64,000 nt of DNA from JAJDOD01 sp039024895. GTDB lineage: Bacteria; Pseudomonadota; Alphaproteobacteria; Rhodobacterales; Rhodobacteraceae. Made by a program: the position numbers and the translations under genes. How positions within the stretch are numbered: position 1 is the first letter of the stretch; every line of letters starts with the position of its first letter. Below, in pieces: positions 15,598-23,236 of the stretch. The notes below the pieces were generated by a model. The model saw only the letters and a program-made list of their open reading frames with translations, was not told the DNA's origin and did no database searches. The stretch covers positions 9,903-73,902 of the forward strand of contig JBCCPJ010000016.1 in assembly GCA_039024895.1 (NCBI GenBank), read 5' to 3'.

Positions 15598-17130
15598 ATG
15601 TCTGATATCCTGGCCGAACTTGAAACGCGACGTGCGGCCGCCCGCGCCGGTGGCGGCGAAAAGCGTATCGCTGCACAACACGCGAAGGGGAAGTTGACCG
15701 CGCGCGAACGCGTCGACTTGCTTCTGGATGAAGGCTCCTTCGAAGAGTTCGACATGTTCGTAAAGCACCGGACGACGGATTTTGGCATGGATGCGGATCG
15801 ACCGGATGGTGACGGTGTCGTAACCGGTTGGGGAACGATCAACGGGCGCGTGGTTTATGTCTTTAGCCAGGATTTTACTGTGCTTGGCGGATCGGTATCC
15901 GAGACGCATGCCCGAAAGATCTGCAAGATCATGGATAAGGCCATTGAAAACGGTGCGCCTGTCATCGGCCTTAACGATTCCGGGGGGGCTCGCATTCAAG
16001 AAGGCGTCGATTCTTTGGCCGGATACGGTGAGGTGTTTCAGCGCAATATTTTGGCGTCCGGCGTCGTGCCGCAGATCAGCGTGATTATGGGGCCCTGCGC
16101 TGGCGGTGCCGTATATAGCCCCGCGATGACGGATTTTATCTTCATGGTGAAAGACAGTTCATACATGTTTGTCACTGGTCCCGACGTCGTAAAAACTGTG
16201 ACCAATGAGATTGTCACGGCCGAGGAACTTGGTGGAGCATCGACCCACACGAAGAAGAGCTCCGTTGCCGACGCTGCATTCGAAAACGATGTGGAAACTC
16301 TTTCGGAAGTTCGACGGCTGGTTGATTTTCTCCCGCTTAACAACCGCGACAAAGTACCGACCCGTCCATTTTTCGATAATCCGGAAAGAGTAGATCACAG
16401 TCTCGACACATTAATCCCGCAGAATCCGAATCAACCGTATGACATGAAGGAATTGATCCTGAAGGTAGCGGATGAAGGAGATTTTTATGAGCTACAGGCA
16501 GATTTCGCCGCAAACATCATCACGGGGTTCATCCGCCTCGAAGGGAGAACCGTCGGGGTCATCGCGAACCAACCGATGGTTCTGGCGGGCGTTTTGGACA
16601 TCGATTCAAGCCGCAAGGCCGCCCGTTTCGTACGGTTCTGCGATGCCTTTGAAATCCCTATACTGACCTTTGTTGATGTACCGGGATTCTTGCCCGGTAC
16701 AGCTCAGGAATACGGCGGCGTAATCAAGCACGGCGCGAAACTCCTTTTCGCTTACGGCGAAGCAACTGTTCCAAAAGTGACAGTCATCACCCGCAAAGCG
16801 TACGGCGGTGCTTATGATGTTATGTCTTCCAAGCACTTACGGGGCGATTTCAACTACGCGTGGCCGACCGCGCAAATCGCGGTGATGGGCGCAAAAGGGG
16901 CAACGGAAATCCTTTACCGCTCTGAGTTGGATGATCCTGACAAGATTGCCGAGCGGACCGCTGAGTATGAAGCGAACTTTGCTAATCCGTTTCGTGCCGC
17001 GGAAAGGGGCTTCATCGATGAGGTGATCATGCCACATTCCACAAGACGTCGCGTTGCACGTGCGATTGCCTCTTTGCGCAGCAAAAGTCAGAAAAATCCG
17101 TGGAAGAAGCATGATAATATTCCGCTCTGA
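15598..17130 (+). CDS. pccB: Propionyl-CoA carboxylase beta subunit
   Basis: PccB is the carboxyltransferase subunit: it moves the carboxyl group from biotin on PccA to propionyl-CoA, giving methylmalonyl-CoA. The 510-residue length is normal. Family marks are ERVDLLLDEGSFEEFD near the start, two glycine-rich acyl-CoA/biotin pockets (GLNDSGGARIQEG and GPCAGGAVYSP), and FVDVPGFLPGT and RKAYGGAYDVM in the C-terminal half. The ATG at 15598 has an ideal AAGGAG site (GAGAAGGAGATATGGC). It starts the cluster pccB, small lipoproteins, pccA, GT-C-like gene, with methylmalonyl-CoA mutase further on. Confidence 0.97.
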   Translation: MSDILAELETRRAAARAGGGEKRIAAQHAKGKLTARERVDLLLDEGSFEEFDMFVKHRTTDFGMDADRPDGDGVVTGWGTINGRVVYVFSQDFTVLGGSVSETHARKICKIMDKAIENGAPVIGLNDSGGARIQEGVDSLAGYGEVFQRNILASGVVPQISVIMGPCAGGAVYSPAMTDFIFMVKDSSYMFVTGPDVVKTVTNEIVTAEELGGASTHTKKSSVADAAFENDVETLSEVRRLVDFLPLNNRDKVPTRPFFDNPERVDHSLDTLIPQNPNQPYDMKELILKVADEGDFYELQADFAANIITGFIRLEGRTVGVIANQPMVLAGVLDIDSSRKAARFVRFCDAFEIPILTFVDVPGFLPGTAQEYGGVIKHGAKLLFAYGEATVPKVTVITRKAYGGAYDVMSSKHLRGDFNYAWPTAQIAVMGAKGATEILYRSELDDPDKIAERTAEYEANFANPFRAAERGFIDEVIMPHSTRRRVARAIASLRSKSQKNPWKKHDNIPL

Positions 17131-17367
17131 CCGCAGATTGCACGTGCTGCTTTCCTGCCACAGGGCGATGAATATTTCCCCGTTAACCTTTGAGGCTGGA
17201 AACAATCCGAAGAAATGCGTTAATCAGCACCTATCCGCCGTCACCCGTAACTATCTACTGGACACGGGTTTTCGGTCGGCTAGTGTCACGCCGTACGCGG
17301 AAAGCGTGCGGGACTATTGGAAAGGCCGAGCTGATAATACGGCCTTGACGGATCGAAGGAGACAGTC

Positions 17368-17493
17368 ATGTCGAACACCCTCAAAGCCCTCCTGGCCCTT
17401 GGCCTCTTTACAGTTCTCGCAGCCTGCGCTCAGCAGGAAGAGCCCATGGAAGAGCCCATGGTCATGGAAGAGCCAGTTATGGAAAAGTTCTAA
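17368..17493 (+). CDS. Mini-lipoprotein, 41 residues
   Basis: This tiny secreted lipoprotein has signal MSNTLKALLALGLFTVLAA with lipobox LAAC (lipidated C20). The mature tail is only about 22 residues and consists largely of an acidic, Met-rich repeat built from EEPM and MEEP units. The ribosome site GAAGGAGACAGTC is excellent. The Met/Glu repeats could bind metal or simply act as a spacer; neither is shown. It is located after pccB, and a 9-bp hairpin follows 14 bases after the stop codon. Confidence 0.65.
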   Translation: MSNTLKALLALGLFTVLAACAQQEEPMEEPMVMEEPVMEKF

Positions 17494-17507
17494 TTCAGAA
17501 CGTTTTC

Positions 17508-17529
17508 GGTCGGGGCGTCAGCCCCGACC
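17508..17529. terminator. Stem-loop after the mini-lipoprotein
   Basis: GGTCGGGGC-GTCA-GCCCCGACC is a perfect 9-bp stem with a 4-base loop, 14 bases after the stop codon. No T-run follows (AAACCC instead), so its strength as an intrinsic terminator is doubtful; it may block exonucleases. Confidence 0.45.
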
Positions 17530-17550
17530 AAACCCTCGCATTGGGCTAAA

Positions 17551-17652
17551 ATGCATCACATCCCTAAATTGTTGTTGTTCCTCTGGCTTGCATTGCTGCT
17601 CGGCTGTGTTGAAAGTCAGGATATCACGCTGGTCATGCCAAGGATCGGCTAG
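17551..17652 (+). CDS. Very short lipoprotein-like frame, possibly the start of a broken gene
   Basis: This frame of 33 residues starts MHHIPKLLLFLWLALLLGC, a typical lipoprotein signal with lipobox LLGC (C19), followed by VESQDITLVMPRIG and two consecutive TAG stops. After the two stops the same reading frame stays open into the 17668 gene, which lacks its own good ribosome site. This raises the possibility that the two were once one lipoprotein gene. As it stands it could also be a real mini-lipoprotein like its neighbours. The upstream ribosome site is weak (GGGCTAAA). Confidence 0.4.
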   Translation: MHHIPKLLLFLWLALLLGCVESQDITLVMPRIG

Positions 17653-17667
17653 TAGTACTGCGGTATC

Positions 17668-18039
17668 ATGGGGCAGGTTGTGTTGAAGCACCGGGGCTTT
17701 CCGGGGCGTATGCCGGGTACAGATTTTCAGTTCACGATACGCCGCGCAAACCCACGTGGGGTGACTAAAATCGTTCCGCGCGAACGTTTTGCGGATCGAA
17801 AGAAGGCAGATCGGGATGCAGACGCGGCCTTTATGGCGTGTCTGTGGGATCAATTCGGCGAAGCACCATTCGAGCGCGGAAATCTTGATGCAGGGCGTTT
17901 GTCCTGGTTATTTGGACGCGAAGTTGTCGCCGCCGAAGACCCTTTTGACCCGGCGAGCTATGCGGCCTTGATGAAAATCGACGAAAACCGCGCCCGCGCT
18001 TCCTTCCCAGACGCATTTGATGGAACATGGGTGGCATGA
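17668..18039 (+). CDS. Unknown soluble protein, about 110-123 residues
   Basis: I do not recognise this protein. It is charged and helical, with FADRKKADRDADAAFMACLW, FGEAPFERGNLDAGRLSWLF and RARASFPDAFDGTW as the clearest conserved-looking blocks. Codon use looks genuine from about 17710 onward. The start is uncertain: the ATG at 17668 has no ribosome site, while an ATG at 17710 (MPGTDFQFTIRRANPRG) gives a tidier N-terminus. The same frame continues upstream through two TAG codons into a lipoprotein signal. It lies inside the pccB-pccA interval, so a role near propionyl-CoA metabolism is possible but not shown. Confidence 0.55.
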   Translation: MGQVVLKHRGFPGRMPGTDFQFTIRRANPRGVTKIVPRERFADRKKADRDADAAFMACLWDQFGEAPFERGNLDAGRLSWLFGREVVAAEDPFDPASYAALMKIDENRARASFPDAFDGTWVA

Positions 18040-18385
18040 ATCTGCTGCGAATTTTCCCTTTTTGGCAAAGACTTGCCGGTTTCGTGCCTGCCAAAACGTT
18101 TTGCTGTTTTGAAATGTGGAATTCGTGCAAGTCTACATCTGAAGATGTGTGCTCCACTCACCACGCATTTTCCACAAGTAAGAACCGTTACCCTTCCCCT
18201 TCACGTCGGCTCGATCGGATTTCCCCGGTCGGGCCTTCGTGTTTCGAGCGAGCTTCAGCCGATTTGCGGCGGCTTGCCGCGCGTTACTCGTTGGATTTGA
18301 GGGTTGTTATTGCAAAACAATCGCTACGACGCCTCTTTTCAAGCCCGGGACGGGGCTTGCAAACAAACAAAAGAGGAAATGTCTC
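18040..18385. other. Leader region before the first glycine-zipper lipoprotein
   Basis: No gene is supported over these 346 bases. It holds a 7-bp hairpin CAAGCCC-GGGACG-GGGCTTG at 18340-18359, 27 bases before the next start codon. A promoter for the lipoprotein pair probably lies here. Confidence 0.45.
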
Positions 18386-18583
18386 ATGTCGAAATTCGCT
18401 CCTATCTTACTGTTCTCATCAGTACTCGTCTTGGCTGCCTGCGATGAGGTCGACTCCGATCTTGAACGCGCTGCAATCGGCGCAGCAATTGGCTGCGCCG
18501 CCGGTCAAGTCTTGGTCAACGGTCGATGCGTTGAAGGTGCCGTGGTCGGCGGCGCGGCGGGTGCCTTGTCGGACGAGTTTTAA
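18386..18583 (+). CDS. Glycine-zipper mini-lipoprotein, copy 1
   Basis: This 65-residue lipoprotein has signal MSKFAPILLFSSVLVLAA and lipobox LAAC (C19). The mature part is DLERAAIGAAIGCAAG, NGRCVEGAVVGGAAGALSD and a short acidic end. It combines two glycine-zipper stretches (IGAAIGCAAG and GAVVGGAAGA) with two extra Cys (C37, C48). Glycine zippers pack helices in or against membranes. A clear paralogue follows at 18728, sharing DLERA-IGA-GC-AG and GGAAGALSD in the same order. The ribosome site is AGAGGAAATGTCTC. It could be an outer-membrane structural lipoprotein or an entericidin-like toxic peptide; neither is shown. Confidence 0.75.
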   Translation: MSKFAPILLFSSVLVLAACDEVDSDLERAAIGAAIGCAAGQVLVNGRCVEGAVVGGAAGALSDEF

Positions 18584-18727
18584 CGCGTCACGGTGCGATG
18601 ACGGTGAGAAGTGGCCGTTTTATGCTTGCATCTTTGCTTTTGAGCGAACTGATATTGAATATCAGGGGACGAAAGCTCTGGCTAACGTTCAAGGTCAAAG
18701 ACCTAGGAACATAAGAGGCAGAACATC

Positions 18728-18928
18728 ATGCAAACAAAACTACCAATCCTCGCCATCGCAGCCCTCCTTGGGCTATCGGCCTGCAGTCAAGGTACCGACT
18801 TGGAGCGCGCACTCATCGGTGCAGGTGCGGGCTGTATCGCCGGAGAGCTCATCGATAATGGCGAATGTCTTGTCGGCGCGGCCGTCGGTGGTGCCGCCGG
18901 CGCGCTCTCGGACGACTTCAACTACTAA
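18728..18928 (+). CDS. Glycine-zipper mini-lipoprotein, copy 2
   Basis: This 66-residue paralogue of the preceding gene has signal MQTKLPILAIAALLGLSA and lipobox LSAC (C19). The mature part has TDLERALIGAGAGCIAG, DNGECLVGAAVGGAAG and ALSDDF, so the Cys pair (C36, C47) and both glycine-rich segments are conserved with copy 1. The signal peptides differ more than the mature parts, which argues for selection on the mature peptide after duplication. The ribosome site AAGAGGCAGAACATC precedes the ATG. It lies 108 bases upstream of pccA. Confidence 0.75.
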   Translation: MQTKLPILAIAALLGLSACSQGTDLERALIGAGAGCIAGELIDNGECLVGAAVGGAAGALSDDFNY

Positions 18929-19036
18929 ATCGCAGGCGAGCCAGTCTCGCTGCACGTTAAGGCGGAACGCCGTCTGGTCATCAAACCGGGCGGCGTTTAT
19001 CAGTTTACCGGGTTCCGCGACCTGGCTGGAGGGGAC

Positions 19037-21040
19037 ATGTTCAAGAAAATCCTGATTGCCAATCGGGGCGAGATCGCTTGTCGGGTCATTAAAACAGCTC
19101 GGAAGATGGGTATTCAGACCGTTGCAATTTACTCAGATGCGGATGCCCATGCCCTACATGTCAAAATGGCGGATGAAGCGGTTCACATCGGGCCTGCTCC
19201 GGCCAATCAGTCCTACATCGTTATCGACAAGGTTATGGACGCAATCCGTCTAACAGGCGCGGAGGCCGTGCATCCGGGATATGGTTTCCTATCGGAAAAT
19301 CCGAAATTTGCCGAAGCACTCGAAGCAAAAGGTGTCGCATTCATCGGCCCCCCCAAGGGTGCAATTGAGGCGATGGGAGACAAAATCACCTCCAAGAAGA
19401 TTGCGCAGGAGGCACATGTTTCGACGGTTCCGGGGTATATGGGGCTGATCGAGGATGCTGACGAAGCGGTAAAAATCTCCTCCGAGATTGGCTATCCGGT
19501 CATGATAAAAGCCAGCGCCGGGGGCGGCGGCAAAGGCATGCGGATTGCTTGGGATGACCAGGAGGCGCGGGAGGGGTTCCAATCCTCCAAAAATGAAGCC
19601 GCCAACAGTTTCGGTGATGATCGCATTTTCATCGAGAAGTTCGTTACGCAACCGCGTCACATTGAAATCCAGGTGCTGTGCGACGGTCATGGCAACGGTG
19701 TTTACCTCAATGAGCGCGAATGCTCGATCCAGCGCCGGAACCAAAAGGTGATTGAGGAAGCGCCTTCTCCGTTTTTGGATGAAGCTACCCGAAAGTCGAT
19801 GGGCGAGCAGTCTCTCGCCCTTGCCCACGCGGTCGGTTACCAAAGTGCCGGAACGGTCGAGTTCATCGTCGACGGTGATCGGAACTTCTATTTTCTGGAG
19901 ATGAACACACGGTTGCAGGTTGAACATCCCGTTACCGAGTTGATTACCGGTATCGATCTTGTTGAGCAGATGATCCGGGTTGCGGCGGGTGAGAAGCTCT
20001 CATTGACGCAAGGCGATATCGGCATCAACGGGTGGGCAATGGAAAGTCGCCTATACGCCGAGGACCCGTATCGCGGCTTCTTGCCTTCCATTGGCCGCCT
20101 GACACGGTACCGCCCACCCGAAGAGGTGACAGAAGAAGGCCGCGTTGTCCGCAACGACACCGGCGTTTTTGAAGGCGGTGAGATCAGCATGTACTATGAC
20201 CCGATGATCGCGAAGCTTTGCACATGGGGCAAAGATCGTGCATCGGCCATAGAAGAGATGAGGGGCGCCCTCGATCGTTTCGAGGTGGAAGGGATCGGAC
20301 ACAACATTCCTTTTTTGTCGGCCGTTTACGACCATGCGAAGTTCATATCTGGTGAAATGACAACGGCGTTCATTGCTGAAGAATATCCCGACGGGTTCGA
20401 AGGTGTTGAACTCGATGAAGAGACATGTCGTCGAATCGCCGCCGCCGCCGCTGCCATGCACCGGGTTGCAGAAATTAGGCGCACGCGCATCTCCGGCCGG
20501 TTGGATAACCATCAGCGCCAGGTGGGCGCGGATTGGATTGTACGGCTTGGTGCCCATAGCTTTGCGGTAACGGTGGATGCCGACAGGGAGGGCGCGAATG
20601 TAAACTTCGTAGATGGCGGGTCATCGCTACGTGTGGCGAGTGATTGGACGCCTGGGCAGCCTCTGGCCGAACTAGACATCGACGGTAGGCCGCTAGTCCT
20701 GAAGGTCAGCCCGACAAGTAGCGGCTACCATGTGCGCCATCGTGGCGCGGACATGCATGTTGACATCTTTAGCACTCGCCATGCCGAACTCGCTGCTCTG
20801 ATGCCGGTCAAAACGCCGCCGGACACGTCGAAAATGTTGCTCTGCCCAATGCCGGGGTTGATCGTGAAGATTGACGTCGAAGAAGGGCAAGAGGTGCAGG
20901 AAGGCCAGGCGCTTTGTACGGTTGAAGCCATGAAAATGGAGAATATCCTTCGCGCCGAGAAAAAGGGCGTGGTGTCCAAGATCAACGCCGGCCCTGGGGA
21001 TAGCCTCGCCGTAGATGATGTGATCATGGAGTTTGAATGA
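19037..21040 (+). CDS. pccA: Propionyl-CoA carboxylase alpha subunit
   Basis: PccA carries biotin carboxylase and the biotin carrier domain. The 667 residues start with FKKILIANRGEIACRVIKTA, followed by the ATP-grasp region with the glycine loop KASAGGGGKGMRIAW, the RNQKVIEEAPSP segment and MNTRLQVEHPVTE. A BT linker region follows. The C-terminal biotinyl domain has the biotinylation motif VEAMKMEN, with the target Lys in AMKM. It forms the dodecameric enzyme with PccB and feeds methylmalonyl-CoA to the mutase at 23237. The ATG at 19037 follows GGAGGGGAC. Its stop overlaps the next gene as ATGA (21037-21040). Confidence 0.97.
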   Translation: MFKKILIANRGEIACRVIKTARKMGIQTVAIYSDADAHALHVKMADEAVHIGPAPANQSYIVIDKVMDAIRLTGAEAVHPGYGFLSENPKFAEALEAKGVAFIGPPKGAIEAMGDKITSKKIAQEAHVSTVPGYMGLIEDADEAVKISSEIGYPVMIKASAGGGGKGMRIAWDDQEAREGFQSSKNEAANSFGDDRIFIEKFVTQPRHIEIQVLCDGHGNGVYLNERECSIQRRNQKVIEEAPSPFLDEATRKSMGEQSLALAHAVGYQSAGTVEFIVDGDRNFYFLEMNTRLQVEHPVTELITGIDLVEQMIRVAAGEKLSLTQGDIGINGWAMESRLYAEDPYRGFLPSIGRLTRYRPPEEVTEEGRVVRNDTGVFEGGEISMYYDPMIAKLCTWGKDRASAIEEMRGALDRFEVEGIGHNIPFLSAVYDHAKFISGEMTTAFIAEEYPDGFEGVELDEETCRRIAAAAAAMHRVAEIRRTRISGRLDNHQRQVGADWIVRLGAHSFAVTVDADREGANVNFVDGGSSLRVASDWTPGQPLAELDIDGRPLVLKVSPTSSGYHVRHRGADMHVDIFSTRHAELAALMPVKTPPDTSKMLLCPMPGLIVKIDVEEGQEVQEGQALCTVEAMKMENILRAEKKGVVSKINAGPGDSLAVDDVIMEFE

Positions 21041-22605
21041 GCACAATTGCAACGGAAGCCCAGGCTGTTGCATCAAGCACAGGGCGCCACGTGGCTGCTG
21101 CGGTCGTGGGGGCGTTGCTGACATTTGGCGTGTTCGTTGCCATTGCCATGTCAATGAACGAGGGCGTCTTTGAGTACCCCCTCGACGATGTTTACATCCA
21201 CCTAGCCATGGCGGAACAAATCGCGCGTGGCGGCTACGGTGTAAATGCCGGTGAGTTTGCCTCGGCGGCATCATCGCCGGTATACCCGCTGTTTTTGCTG
21301 CCTTTTGCGGGCGAAGAATTGCAAAGATGGTTGCCGCTTTTCTGGAACGTGGCTTCTCTTGTATTGGCGGCGGCTCTTGTGGGCTGGGCCTTGGCCCGTG
21401 CGAACCTCGGCCGTTTGGGACTGGTCCTCGCTTTTGCATCGGCGTTCTGTCTGAACATGTATATTACGGCTTACGGGGGCATGGAGAACATGATCCACGG
21501 CCTTGCTAGCCTCGCAATTGTGGTGGGGCTCTGGCACTTCGTGGAGACTGGGCGGATCGGGGCTCTGCTGGTCCTTGGCGTCGCTTTTGCGCCGGGCCTC
21601 CGTTTGGAAGGGCTCGCGCTTGCCTTGGCGGCTGGTGGTGTTGTGTTTTTGCTTGGGCGTAAGTTGGCGGGGGTGGCTCTGTCCATTGTCGCGGTTCTAC
21701 CAATCGCCGTACTCGTGGTCTTACTGACTTCGTTGGGACTTGATCCACTTCCCAACTCCGTGAACGCAAAACTGCCGCTCGACGGCGCCGCAGCGCAGAG
21801 TTTCTTGTCAAGCTTCGGCGCAAATATTCGTTTTAATGCGAGCGTTTATGGGGGGCGGTACCTCACAGCGATGACCATTCTCACTGCGTTTGTTGCCATT
21901 ACTTCGCTGGCGCAAGGCCGGCGGGAACAGGGTTTGGTTGGGCTCGCGGTAGCGGCTGCTGCTGTGGCACATCTAGGTTTCGCGGCCACAGGCTGGCTGG
22001 ACCGATATGAGAACTATCTGCTTGTTTCACTTTTCGCCGTTTTGGCCCTCTTGCTCGCCAGTTTTAGCCGCCAGCTTCGCCTCGGCCTTCTGAGCCTAGT
22101 GCTGCTCGGTGGCGTTGTGACCTATGCCCCGCATATCGATAATCGGCTGGCGGGGATGCGCGCTATTCACAACCAACAAGGCGAAATGAGCCGTTTTGCG
22201 AAAGACTTCCTGAAAGCGCCGGTCGCGGTCAACGATCTTGGATATGTATCGTGGAATAACGACAATTACGTGCTGGATCTCTATGGCCTCGCGTCGAGTG
22301 AGGCATTGAGCCTAAGACTGGATGAGGCACCCGTGGGATGGGGCGACGGCCTCGCAGACGCAAATGGTGTGAAAGCAGCCATGATTTACGATACGTGGGT
22401 CAAGGACGCCCTTGGCCCCGATTGGGTGTGGATGGGGGATTTGATCCTTACCAACCATGGATGGGCTTTTCTTGGCAGCAACGCGGTCGCTTTTTACGCC
22501 AGAGACGCCGAACAAGCCGAAGCTTTGCGTCCGGCTTTGGCAGCTTGGGCAAGCGATCTTCCCGAGGGTTCTGTGTTCACCAACAAGGTGAGGGTGACAG
22601 AGTGA
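21037..22605 (+). CDS. GT-C-like integral membrane protein
   Basis: This 522-residue protein has about ten predicted membrane helices and one outward loop near the N-terminus with the acidic pair D50-D51 in EYPLDDVYIHLAMAE, then YGVNAGEFASAASSPVYPL. That pattern, plus YGGMEN after a helix and an extracytoplasmic C-terminal domain with NDLGYVSWNNDNYVLDLYGL, is the layout of GT-C glycosyltransferases related to the arabinofuranosyl/mannosyl transferases that use lipid-linked sugars. The donor and acceptor are unknown. The ATGA overlap with pccA makes it translationally coupled to a carboxylase subunit, an unexpected partner. It is convergent with the DUF4174 gene, with one base between them. 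Confidence 0.7.
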   Translation: MSTIATEAQAVASSTGRHVAAAVVGALLTFGVFVAIAMSMNEGVFEYPLDDVYIHLAMAEQIARGGYGVNAGEFASAASSPVYPLFLLPFAGEELQRWLPLFWNVASLVLAAALVGWALARANLGRLGLVLAFASAFCLNMYITAYGGMENMIHGLASLAIVVGLWHFVETGRIGALLVLGVAFAPGLRLEGLALALAAGGVVFLLGRKLAGVALSIVAVLPIAVLVVLLTSLGLDPLPNSVNAKLPLDGAAAQSFLSSFGANIRFNASVYGGRYLTAMTILTAFVAITSLAQGRREQGLVGLAVAAAAVAHLGFAATGWLDRYENYLLVSLFAVLALLLASFSRQLRLGLLSLVLLGGVVTYAPHIDNRLAGMRAIHNQQGEMSRFAKDFLKAPVAVNDLGYVSWNNDNYVLDLYGLASSEALSLRLDEAPVGWGDGLADANGVKAAMIYDTWVKDALGPDWVWMGDLILTNHGWAFLGSNAVAFYARDAEQAEALRPALAAWASDLPEGSVFTNKVRVTE

Positions 22606-22606
22606 C

Positions 22607-23104
22607 CTATTCGCCGCCTGCCGAACGCGCAGCCTCTTTTGCATCGATAATTTCCTGGCGACGCATTGGCATTTTATCAATTTGTCGGGTCAACTCGCGG
22701 ACATCCCAGGGAAACGGCTTGCGGAGCTTTACCCCACCGTCTTTTCCAATGAGCGTCAGCATAAAGCCACGAGGCCGCAACTTGGTGCGTAAGTCCGAGC
22801 GAGCCTCGGGATCAGTATCCGTGATCAAGACCACATCTCGTTCCGTGAGCTCATCCGACCGTGTGGCAAGGAGTTCGATTTGGCGCTGGAATGCCGGATC
22901 ATTTGTGCTGTCTGCAAACACGATGACGGGTCTTGCGGCCCATTTGAATTCATCAAGATCGATATCGCCCGCGTCAAAGGCAATCGTCTTGTCGGCCTCC
23001 CACTGGACCAGGGCGTTTGGCGCTTCGGCGTCGGTCGCGCTTGCCGTTGTGGCGAAGGCGATGACAGGCAGAAAGCCGAAGAGTTTCAGTGTAATGGGCA
23101 TCAT
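22607..23104 (-). CDS. Secreted DUF4174 protein
   Basis: This 165-residue exported protein has a signal peptide (PITLKLFGFLPVIAFATTASA) and a DUF4174 domain with a thioredoxin-like layout: WAARPVIVFADSTNDPAFQRQ, ERDVVLITDTD, and FMLTLIGKDGGVKLRKPFPWD. There is no CXXC, so it is not a classical thioredoxin. The function is unknown. I chose the ATG at 23102-23104 (second Met follows directly) because GGAG lies eight bases upstream; an ATG at 23125 would add seven residues without a ribosome site. The promoter region is shared with the divergent mutase gene. Confidence 0.85.
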   Translation of the reverse strand: MMPITLKLFGFLPVIAFATTASATDAEAPNALVQWEADKTIAFDAGDIDLDEFKWAARPVIVFADSTNDPAFQRQIELLATRSDELTERDVVLITDTDPEARSDLRTKLRPRGFMLTLIGKDGGVKLRKPFPWDVRELTRQIDKMPMRRQEIIDAKEAARSAGGE

Positions 23105-23236
23105 GTTTGCATCTCCGTTGGGCATGAATATATGCCGGAAATCGAAAAATCTAAGGGCAGATCAAAACTCTTCGGCTTGTTTTGATGATTTTCTTCAGGG
23201 ATCGCCGGTTAACCTGAGCGGAATGGAGGGTTCGAC

